NCBI GenBank assembly: GCA_964611185.1
Contig: CAZSXE010000002.1
Coordinates: 35,874 to 99,873 of the forward strand
Source: CAAGNP01 sp964611185
GTDB lineage: Bacteria; Bacteroidota; Bacteroidia; Bacteroidales; UBA932
Length of the DNA: 64,000 nucleotides
Direction: 5' to 3'
Positions 47,848 through 55,771 of the stretch are shown here, piece after piece. The first letter of the stretch is position 1; each line of letters opens with the position of its first letter. The notes below the pieces were generated by a model. That model saw only the letters and a program-made list of their open reading frames with translations. It was not told the origin of the DNA and searched no databases. The translations under genes and the position numbers were made by a program.

Positions 47848-47903
47848 CGAACAACACTGTTCGAGGTAGTATTATTGTGTCGCGGACTGTACAGCCGCGA
47901 CAC
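47848..47903 (+). terminator. Two hairpins between the precursor gene and the maturase gene
   Basis: The first hairpin (47848-47863) pairs CGAACA with TGTTCG around a 4-base loop. The second (47877-47903) pairs GTGTCGCGG with CCGCGACAC, and the inner CTG/CAG can extend the stem past a bulged A. It is followed by TTTATAAA. There is no full U-tract, so a leaky terminator or RNA-processing/stability element is likely. It would allow much more precursor than enzyme to be made. Confidence 0.6.
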
Positions 47904-47981
47904 TTTATAAAACAGGCGATTATTTTTAAACTATTTTGAAACTACAATTTAAAACTACAATATAATAAAATATTGATAAAC

Positions 47982-49337
47982 ATGAAAATTAGTAAATACA
48001 ATGTTACATTTCCTTTTGGGAATATAATGATACTGTACAATATTTTAAGATGCACTTCAATGTTATTGGACAAAACACTGTCGGAATTGCTATTACAATT
48101 TGTTGACAATATAACTTATATTGAAAATGTGCATCCTGAATTTTACAAAGCACTTGTATGCGATGGCTATATAGTGGCAGATGATTTTGATGAAGTAGAT
48201 GCAGTCGAACAACTTAGGTTAGCTAACCTTTCTGATAAATCACAATATCACCTTACAATCAACCCCACATTGGACTGCAACTTCCATTGCTGGTATTGCT
48301 ATGAATCGAAAGTAAAAGACTCGGAAATGTCCAAGGAAATGATTAATGCTACAATTTTACTTATTGATAGGATAATTCTTGACAATACTGATTTGAAGAG
48401 GTTTCATATATATTTTTTCGGTGGAGAACCATTGATGAAGTTTGAAAAAGTGATAAAACCAATCCTCAATGCATTCATCGATAAAACACATGGAAAGAAT
48501 TTGTTATGTACATTGCAGATAACGACTAATGGTGTATTATTGACTGAAGAAATGATTGACTTTTTCAAGAAGTGTAATCTCTTTACGGCTTTTCAAATTA
48601 CTTTTGACGGATATGGAGAGCATCATAATAAATCAAGATTCAGCAGAGAATATCCACAATCTTATAATTTACTGGTAGATAACATTAAGGTACTTGTCAA
48701 AAATAGGTTTCATGTTACACTCAGAATTAATTATTCTCGTAAAAATGTTGATGATCTCTACTCTATTATAACAGAGTTTAAATCTTGCACAAAAGAAGAA
48801 CGCAACCGTATCATATATACACCAGTGCGCATTTGGCAAGATTCTCCTAAAAAAGTAACGAAAGAGGCATGTGAGAATATTGGATTCAATGAAACCGACA
48901 GTAAAATTATGTATATAGCCAATGCCTCTATCGATTATGCTACCTCATTAGGAATGCAAATTATGCCTATTAACTCTATTGATTCGGTACGGTTCCCCTG
49001 TAAGCATTCATATATTAATGCAGCATCTGTCAATTATAATGGAGATGTTTTTAAATGTTGCGCTCGTGCTTTTAATGAAGGAAACAGAGAAGGGCGTTTA
49101 TTATCGGATGGAACCATATCTTGGAAGGATGGAGTTGAAAATCATATTTTACGAAAACGTACAGAGGCAAATCTGTCGTGCCGTGACTGTATAATATTTC
49201 CAATTTGTGGCGATGGATGCGTTCAATCATTCAAGGATTTTAAGGATACAGAATACTGTTTATATAGATATGATGAATACTCGAAGATAGAAACAGTAAA
49301 GAGAATAGTATCTATGCAATTAGGATATAAGTTATGA
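47982..49337 (+). CDS. Radical SAM/SPASM peptide maturase
   Basis: The 451-residue enzyme has an N-terminal region of about 90 residues that could bind the leader peptide. The radical SAM core follows with CNFHCWYC (cysteines 99, 103 and 106 bind the cluster that activates SAM), FFGGEP and ITTNG. A C-terminal SPASM domain is rich in cysteines (340, 359, 360, 400, 403, 409, 413 and 426), enough for two auxiliary iron-sulfur clusters. SPASM enzymes of this layout form thioether or carbon-carbon crosslinks in ribosomal peptides. I start at the ATG at 47982. A TTG three codons earlier is also in frame. The stop overlaps the exporter start by 4 bases (ATGA). Confidence 0.93.
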   Translation: MKISKYNVTFPFGNIMILYNILRCTSMLLDKTLSELLLQFVDNITYIENVHPEFYKALVCDGYIVADDFDEVDAVEQLRLANLSDKSQYHLTINPTLDCNFHCWYCYESKVKDSEMSKEMINATILLIDRIILDNTDLKRFHIYFFGGEPLMKFEKVIKPILNAFIDKTHGKNLLCTLQITTNGVLLTEEMIDFFKKCNLFTAFQITFDGYGEHHNKSRFSREYPQSYNLLVDNIKVLVKNRFHVTLRINYSRKNVDDLYSIITEFKSCTKEERNRIIYTPVRIWQDSPKKVTKEACENIGFNETDSKIMYIANASIDYATSLGMQIMPINSIDSVRFPCKHSYINAASVNYNGDVFKCCARAFNEGNREGRLLSDGTISWKDGVENHILRKRTEANLSCRDCIIFPICGDGCVQSFKDFKDTEYCLYRYDEYSKIETVKRIVSMQLGYKL

Positions 49338-51523
49338 AATTTAGACTATTTCGGCAATTGGAAGGAATGGACTGTGGCCCAGCATGTATACAGATGATTG
49401 CATTCCATTATGGAAAACGAATATCTTTATATTTGTTGCGCGACTTGTGTAATGTCACCAGACTTGGTGTATCAGGTGATGATATTGTGAACGGGTGTAG
49501 AAAGCTAGGTTTAGAAGCAGTCCCTGGCATGGTCATGAAAGAAAAATCAGAAGAATTCCCATTACCTGCTATAATCCACTGGCGGCAAAATCACTTTGTT
49601 GTACTTTATGACATAAAGGAAAAAGCAGAGAAAAGAATATATCATATTGCAGATCCTCAATATGGGAAAATCAACATGAAAGAAGATCTGTTTCAAGAAG
49701 AATGGTGCGGAAAAGAATCGAAAGGATATGCTATACTCATATGTCCTACAGACACATTTGAAAAAAATGAATCTGATATAACTTCTTTTTGGAAAGCATC
49801 CAAACTGTTTCTTTCTCCTCTTTATCAATCAATCAAAAAGTTCAGTAAAAATTTTATTTATATTGTTCTTTTATCAATACTTATCCTTCTTACAAACTGG
49901 TGCATGCCATTTTTCTTTCAGAAGGCCGTAGATATTGGTATTGGAAATAGGGAATTGTCAATAGTTGTAATGCTTATGACTGGACAGTTGATTTGCTTTC
50001 TTGGGTATAGTATCGCCGGAGCTGTTAATAATATTATTCTTACAAAAGTAGGGTTCAATGTCAGTATCGATTTATTAACTCGTTTCCTACATAAGATTAT
50101 CAAATTACCACTATCTTTTTTCGATACTCGTCTCAATACCGACCTGCTTCAAAGAATGGAAGACTTGAGACGGATACAGATACTTCTTACAAATCAGTTA
50201 CAGTTAGGTTTTCTATCTTTGATAAATATGATCGTATTTTCAGCGGTATTGATATATTATGATTTACGCATCTTTATTATATTCATTATATTCACGATTC
50301 TATCTATATTTTTTTCGCAAGTTTTCATCAAACGGTTATGTATCTTGAATTACTCTAAATTCTCCCTGGATGCAGAAATGAAAAATATGAACTATGAATT
50401 GGTTAACGGAATGCCTGAAATAAAAATCAATAATGCGCAAGATAAAAAAGTAACAGATTGGAAAACCGTGCAAGCAAAGATAAATAATGTATCTTTGAAG
50501 ACTTTGTTCAATGCCTTGTATATGTCTTCAGGTACTTCTTTCATTACGCAAATTGCTCAATTGGCAATATTGGTACTGGCTGCATACTCCGTAATAGGTA
50601 ATGAGATTACAATAGGTGTGATGATGACTATTACATATGTCATTGGTCAATTGTCAAATGCCACAAATGTTGTAATTAACTTTTCCCGCGAAATCGTCGA
50701 AACTAAGGTTGCTGTTGAAAGAGTCAATGAGGTGTATAGAAGAAAGGATGAAAATGACGAGAGTACTGCTTCGCATAATATATCAACAGACATTCTGATT
50801 AGCGATGTCTCTTTTAAATATGAAGGAAGTTATAGTCCGCTTGTTCTACATAATATTAATTTGTCTATTCCAAAAGGTAAGATAATTGCAATCGTAGGAG
50901 CTTCAGGTAGCGGAAAAACCACCTTAATGAAACTCATGTTAAGTTTCTATAAACCTACTTCTGGAAATATATATTTGGGAAATGATATTTTGCAAGACAT
51001 TAATACGGATGTGTGGAGGCGACATTGTGGTGTTGTTATGCAAAATGGATATATCTATAGCGGATCTGTTGCTGAAAATATTGCTCTTGCTTATTCAGAG
51101 GATAGTATAGACAATGTGGTTTCCGCTGCGAGACTCGCTTGTGCAGATGAGTTTATAAGAATGCTTCCTCGCGGATATAACACAAGCATAGGAAATAATG
51201 GCGTAGGATTAAGCGGAGGACAGATACAAAGGCTTTTAATTGCTAGAGCAGTATATCGCAATCCTGAATATATGTTTTTTGATGAGGCAACTTCTTCTCT
51301 TGATGCTACAAATGAAAGGCAGATTATGAATAATTTATTCAATTTTTATAAAGGACGTACTGTGGTCATCATTGCACATCGTTTGAGTACTGTTAAAAAT
51401 GCTGACATTATTGTATTTATGGCTAAAGGTAGAATTATTGAAACAGGAACTCATAAAGAATTAGTAGATTTTAGAGGGGCATATTACAATTTGATTAAAG
51501 AACAATTGGATATAGGAGAATAG
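49334..51523 (+). CDS. Peptidase-containing ABC exporter (C39 leader peptidase, membrane domain, ATPase)
   Basis: The 729-residue protein combines three parts needed to mature and export a double-glycine peptide. The C39 peptidase (residues 1-130) has catalytic C14 in MDCGPAC, H87 in QNHFVVLYD and D107 in IADPQYG. Six membrane helices follow (about 165-450). The ATPase has Walker A GASGSGKTT (about 522), signature LSGGQ (about 625) and Walker B MFFDEATSSLD. All catalytic residues are present. Its overlap with the maturase gene couples their translation. No HlyD-type adaptor or TolC gene is nearby, so passage through the outer membrane is unexplained. Confidence 0.95.
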   Translation: MKFRLFRQLEGMDCGPACIQMIAFHYGKRISLYLLRDLCNVTRLGVSGDDIVNGCRKLGLEAVPGMVMKEKSEEFPLPAIIHWRQNHFVVLYDIKEKAEKRIYHIADPQYGKINMKEDLFQEEWCGKESKGYAILICPTDTFEKNESDITSFWKASKLFLSPLYQSIKKFSKNFIYIVLLSILILLTNWCMPFFFQKAVDIGIGNRELSIVVMLMTGQLICFLGYSIAGAVNNIILTKVGFNVSIDLLTRFLHKIIKLPLSFFDTRLNTDLLQRMEDLRRIQILLTNQLQLGFLSLINMIVFSAVLIYYDLRIFIIFIIFTILSIFFSQVFIKRLCILNYSKFSLDAEMKNMNYELVNGMPEIKINNAQDKKVTDWKTVQAKINNVSLKTLFNALYMSSGTSFITQIAQLAILVLAAYSVIGNEITIGVMMTITYVIGQLSNATNVVINFSREIVETKVAVERVNEVYRRKDENDESTASHNISTDILISDVSFKYEGSYSPLVLHNINLSIPKGKIIAIVGASGSGKTTLMKLMLSFYKPTSGNIYLGNDILQDINTDVWRRHCGVVMQNGYIYSGSVAENIALAYSEDSIDNVVSAARLACADEFIRMLPRGYNTSIGNNGVGLSGGQIQRLLIARAVYRNPEYMFFDEATSSLDATNERQIMNNLFNFYKGRTVVIIAHRLSTVKNADIIVFMAKGRIIETGTHKELVDFRGAYYNLIKEQLDIGE

Positions 51524-51570
51524 TATTATATAATCAAAAGTAATATTTATTATTGTAGAATAAATTGTTT

Positions 51571-51723
51571 AAATAACAAAACGGGTATTTAACACTCGAT
51601 TATAAGAAAATCGGCTTTGAATCTAAAGAGGGGGGAGGTTCCTATTTCTGGGCTTGGATACCTTGTAAAGTGGGAAATCGAGAGTAACTGAAAAATAGTA
51701 AAACGAGGATTCTGTGAAATTTA
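51571..51723 (+). repeat. 153-bp direct repeat, right copy
   Basis: This copy is identical to 41590-41742 over all 153 bases, 47 bases after the exporter stop. It ends within the first of three 32-bp-spaced units that lead into the ATPase gene. The left copy jumps at that point to the sequence following the second unit, as if one 32-bp unit had been lost there. Confidence 0.92.
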
Positions 51724-51786
51724 GCCTTAAATTGTTCATTATTCTGTGAAATTTAAGACTTGAATTAGTATAATTCTGTGAAATTT
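51709..51786 (+). repeat. Three direct repeats with exact 32-bp spacing upstream of the ATPase gene
   Basis: ATTCTGTGAAATTT occurs at 51709, 51741 and 51773, always 32 bases apart, about three DNA turns. The sequences between differ. The third unit ends five bases before the TATATTTG promoter box. Same-face spacing suggests cooperative protein binding, for example autoregulation of the ATPase gene. A fourth copy is in the left island repeat at 41728. Confidence 0.7.
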
Positions 51787-51790
51787 CATG

Positions 51791-51798
51791 TATATTTG
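51791..51798 (+). promoter_or_regulatory. -7 promoter box of the ATPase gene
   Basis: TATATTTG matches TAnnTTTG exactly and lies 18 bases before the chosen ATG at 51817. Confidence 0.55.
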
Positions 51799-51816
51799 CA
51801 TAAAATATACGGCGTT

Positions 51817-53166
51817 ATGGATAATTTGTTGAAAAGAAAAATTGATTCTTTTCTCTTGAATTGGAAGAAGCAATCACAAAAGAATCCTTTGATAATTAAA
51901 GGAGCGAGACAAATAGGAAAAACTCGCTCTATTGAATGGTTTGCCAAAAATAATTACAAAAGTGTTATACAGATAAATTTTGTAGAGTTGCCTAAATATA
52001 AAACTATTTTTGACGATGGTTTTGAGGTTGATTCAATACTGAAGAATATATCCCTTTTGAATCCTGAGTTCACATTCATTCCCCATAATACTCTTTTCTT
52101 TTTTGATGAGTTGCAGTCCTGTCCAAACTGTGCTACTTCATTAAAATTTTTTAAATTGGATGGTCGTTATGATGTAATTTGTTCTGGTTCACTAATGGGA
52201 ATTAATTATAAAGAGATTGAGTCCAATAGTGTTGGTTATAAAGAAGATTATGTAATGTACTCTATGGACTTTGAAGAATTTCTATGGGCAAAAGGCTATT
52301 CAGATGATTTTATTGAGGATATTTATCATAATATGTCTGATGTTATTCCTTTTTCACAGTTGCAGTTGAATGTTCTTTTTGAACTTTTTCGCGATTATGT
52401 TACATTAGGAGGAATGCCTGAAGTAGTCAATACTTATATCCAAAATAAAAATTTCTCTGGAACTTTGAAAATACAGCGTCAATTACTTATTGATTATCAA
52501 GAAGATATTACTAAGTATGTAGAAGGACTGGATAAGGCAAAGGTAAAAGCAATTTACAATCATATTTCTACTTTTTTGGCAAAAGAGAATAAAAGATTTC
52601 AAATTTCAAAGGTAGCATCTAATGCCCGCAATCGTGATTATATGGGCTGTGTTGAGTGGCTGGATGATGCAGGAGTAGTAAACATTTGCCATTGTTTGAA
52701 TTATCCTGAACTTCCTTTAAAAGGAAATTATGATCCCAAACTTTACAAAATATATTTTAAAGATACCGGCTTATTAATCGCTTCTCTCGATGAAGAAGCC
52801 CAGCAGGACTTAAGAGCCAACAAAAATTTGGGCACATATAAGGGGGCAATCTATGAGAATATCGTTGCCGATATGCTTGTAAAACAAGGTTATATTCTTT
52901 TTTATTACAAAAAAGACAGTCCTTCTGTTGAGATGGACTTTTTTGTAAGAGACGCTGATTCTCTTATTCCAATAGAAGTTAAAGCAATTGACGGATGCAC
53001 TATCTCTTTGAACAATCTGCTTAAAGATGATATATACCCCGACATAAAATATGGAATAAAACTCGGTTATAAGAATATCGGCTTCAATGGGAAATTTTAC
53101 ACATTTCCATATTTTCTCACATTCCTTCTCAAAAGATTCATTTCGGACAGGATTAAATCCGAATAG
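51817..53166 (+). CDS. DUF4143-type P-loop ATPase (AAA_14 family)
   Basis: The 449-residue protein starts at the ATG at 51817 (MDNLLKRKID). An earlier in-frame GTG at 51778 lies inside the operator-like repeats. Walker A is GARQIGKT (K35), and the Walker B-like segment is LFFFDELQSC. The C-terminal DUF4143 domain ends in a nuclease-like pattern: YENIVADMLVKQG, VEMDFFV, IPIEVKA. These ATPases are abundant, often multi-copy, in Bacteroidota and archaea. Their function is unsettled and may involve toxin or defence roles. The codons at 53057-53080 recur exactly at 61550-61573, suggesting that other copies have been lost nearby. Confidence 0.88.
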   Translation: MDNLLKRKIDSFLLNWKKQSQKNPLIIKGARQIGKTRSIEWFAKNNYKSVIQINFVELPKYKTIFDDGFEVDSILKNISLLNPEFTFIPHNTLFFFDELQSCPNCATSLKFFKLDGRYDVICSGSLMGINYKEIESNSVGYKEDYVMYSMDFEEFLWAKGYSDDFIEDIYHNMSDVIPFSQLQLNVLFELFRDYVTLGGMPEVVNTYIQNKNFSGTLKIQRQLLIDYQEDITKYVEGLDKAKVKAIYNHISTFLAKENKRFQISKVASNARNRDYMGCVEWLDDAGVVNICHCLNYPELPLKGNYDPKLYKIYFKDTGLLIASLDEEAQQDLRANKNLGTYKGAIYENIVADMLVKQGYILFYYKKDSPSVEMDFFVRDADSLIPIEVKAIDGCTISLNNLLKDDIYPDIKYGIKLGYKNIGFNGKFYTFPYFLTFLLKRFISDRIKSE

Positions 53167-53299
53167 ATTTGATCAAAGTTTTAGAAATAATAGATTAATA
53201 GTTCGCTAATTTTTTTGCTATATTTTGGTGTAAAATCAGACGATTAACTAACTATTATATTGATATTTAAATATTTATAAAAATTTTAACGAACTATTA

Positions 53300-53329
53300 T
53301 AATAATTCTTGTTACATTTCTATTACAAA
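53300..53329 (+). repeat. 30-bp upstream-region duplicate (copy 2)
   Basis: These bases match 41562-41591 at 28 of 30 positions and lie 71 bases before the first kinase ATG. The 234-base gap between the ATPase and the kinase also holds a -7-like TATCTTTA at 53354-53361. Nothing else was recognised there. Confidence 0.65.
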
Positions 53330-53400
53330 TTATATTCCCTGAAAAAAAAATATTATCTTTACAATTCACTTTAAAACGGATGAACTTCCTAACTAATAAT

Positions 53401-55752
53401 ATGAGGCTTGTGTATATATTAAAATACTTAATTGTTGTATCGTTTTTTATATTTACATCTGATAAAGTATATGCCCTCTAAGAGGATTATAAAACCTCCG
53501 ACCCGATTAGGGTGGTAGGGGATTGGAAATTTCCGCCATACGAGTATCTAAATAATTCAGGAAATCCTGACGGATTTATCATCAAACTTCTCGATGAAGT
53601 TATGAAAGATTGCGGTTATGAATACACCTTAAAACTCACCCATTTTACTGATGCTGTCGAAGATGTTTCTAAGAATAAGGCAGACCTTATAATCGGATAT
53701 TCATATTCTGATGAGCGTAACGAAAAGTTTCATTTTTCACTCACCCATAGTTTCCTTTACCCTTGTATAGTTTGCAGAAAAGATTCTCCGCTTCGCAGTA
53801 TTCGTGATTTAAATGGTAAAGATGTGATTTTTCAGATAGGTGATATTATGTGGAATAAAGTTCAAAGTTCCGGAGTTATATGCGATACACTTTTTTATGA
53901 CAATATGGAGGACGGATTGGTTCTTCTCTCTGAGGGATATTCCGATGTGGCTGTGTGCACTGAAGATTTAGCTTTTAGGATAATAACTGAGAATAATTTG
54001 GATAATTTGGAAATCAGAACACTCAATATCGATCCTCTTGAGTATTGTTTCGCCACTAACAGACAGAATGACACATTGATCAATAATATAAATGCCTCTA
54101 TTGCCAAATTAAAATCCAATGGCGTATATGATAAACTATACTCAAAGTGGTTCGGTATTTATACTTCAAAGGTTAATTATACATTACTGTATTCCATAAT
54201 AGGATGCATAATTTTTATAATAAGCATTGCGTCTCTTTTTATTATTCTTCTTAGAAAAGAAGTAAAAATAGCTACGGCGGAGAAAGACAAATTTAACGAG
54301 TCACTCAAATTGGCTGTTAAAGCACAAAATTTGTTTGTTATTTTCTATGATATGGAAAGCAAGAAGTTTTACTATCTCCGCAACGGCAAGTTTGTAGTAT
54401 CGAATATCACATTTGAACATATCATTTCTATTACTCATGAAGACGACAGAGATGAGCATGCCGATCTGATAAAGAAACTATGCATGGGAGATATTCACTC
54501 TGCAGAACATACCATTCGTATGTTTTCCAAGACTCACAACGACTATAGATATTGTCATTCTGTATTTGTAGTCACTAAAGACTCAAGTGGTAAGGTTAAA
54601 AAAGTATCTGCTTCTATGAACGATGTTACAGATGAATATCTTTACAGCCTTAATTTGAAAGAGAAAGATATTATTAATGATTTAGCCATCAAAACAGCCA
54701 AGCTCGCCCTTTCCGTATATGACACCGAAACTAAACTTTTTACATGTTTTAATGAGCCTATCAATGGTTTCGACAGTTCTGTCAAATTAACATTGGATAA
54801 TTATCTGAATGCATTCAATAATGAGGATTTGGGAGAAGAATGGAGAAAATCGACCTATATAATGGAGAATCGTCTTGATGAAGAATATACTTTCGATGTA
54901 AGGGTTAAAACGCAGTACAGCGATTATAAATGGAGAGATTGTACCGTTATAGGAGCTCCGTTGTTAAAAGATAAAGAGGGAAAAGTAACAAAATATGTGT
55001 CGGTTCGTGAAGATAATACGAGGCTTATCAGATTAATTAACGATTTGGAAAAGGCGAAGAATGAAGCCAACGAATCAAATAGATTAAAGTCGGCTTTTCT
55101 TGCCAATATGAGTCATGAGATACGCACTCCTTTAAATGCTATTGTTGGTTTTTCAGAATTATTGGCTACAGCCACAGATGAAGCTGACAGGGAGGAATTT
55201 CGTAAAATTATCTCCTCTAATAATGATATTTTGCTGCATTTGATAAATGATGTTCTTGATCTTTCAAAAATAGAATCTGGATCCATCGATTTGAACCCCA
55301 AACCGTTCGATATAGTTATGTCATTCAAGAGCTTATATATCTCTTTTAAGCCCCGTGCAGAATCTTTGGGACTTGATTTCTTGTATGAGTGTAAGTATGA
55401 TAAATGTATTGTGAATCTTGATGAAAAACGCATCTTGCAAGTGATTTCAAATTTTATCACCAATGCGATGAAGTTCACCAAAAACGGTTTTATAAAAATC
55501 GGTTTCCATTATGAAAACGAAGGGATAAAAATATATTGCTCGGATACCGGAATCGGCATCTCTAAAGAGAACGGTGCTCGTGTTTTCGATCGTTTTTACA
55601 AAATTAACAGTTTCGCTCAGGGTACCGGCCTGGGAATGGCTATATGTAAATCAATAATAGAAATTCAAAATGGGAAAATTGGCTTTGAGTCTCGCGAAGG
55701 GGCTGGCTCCAATTTTTGGGCATGGATTCCTTGTCATGTAGAATTATATTGA
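53401..55752 (+). pseudogene. Sensor histidine kinase with SBP_bac_3 sensor, interrupted by an in-frame stop
   Basis: An ATG at 53401 opens a perfect signal peptide (MRLVYILKYLIVVSFF to VYAL). Codon 27 is TAA (53479-53481), after which the same frame continues for 757 codons. Downstream are a solute-binding sensor (VVGDWKFPPYEYL to YSKWFGIYTSK), a membrane helix (TLLYSIIGCIIFIISIASLF), two PAS-like regions, HisKA with the histidine at 55114-55116 (FLANMSHEIRTPLNA) and HATPase_c with GTGLGMAI. There is no receiver. The rest is well preserved. Options are a very recent nonsense mutation, a sequencing error, or restart at the GTG at 53512, which would give a protein without its signal peptide and so misplace the sensor. 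Confidence 0.85.
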
Positions 55753-55771
55753 TAAAAGATATTTTATTATT

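Larger units (their letters stand above)
41590..51723. mobile_element. Putative RiPP island bounded by 153-bp direct repeats
   Basis: The segment between the two identical repeats carries seven genes that form one functional unit: a sensor kinase and response regulator, a GLPGLI protein, an outer-membrane barrel, a precursor peptide, a radical SAM maturase and a peptidase-exporter. Flanking genes are unrelated (nuo operon to the left, ATPase and kinases to the right). There is no integrase or transposase gene inside. Movement by homologous recombination through the repeats, or as a passive cassette, is therefore more likely than by its own enzyme. Perfect identity of the repeats suggests a recent event or ongoing gene conversion. 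That it is mobile is inference. Confidence 0.6.

Noticed and set aside
51709..51786. Possible mini-CRISPR array because of regular 32-bp spacing
   Set aside because: Only three units of 14 bases, no dyad repeat of CRISPR type, no cas genes, and the array leads straight into a promoter.
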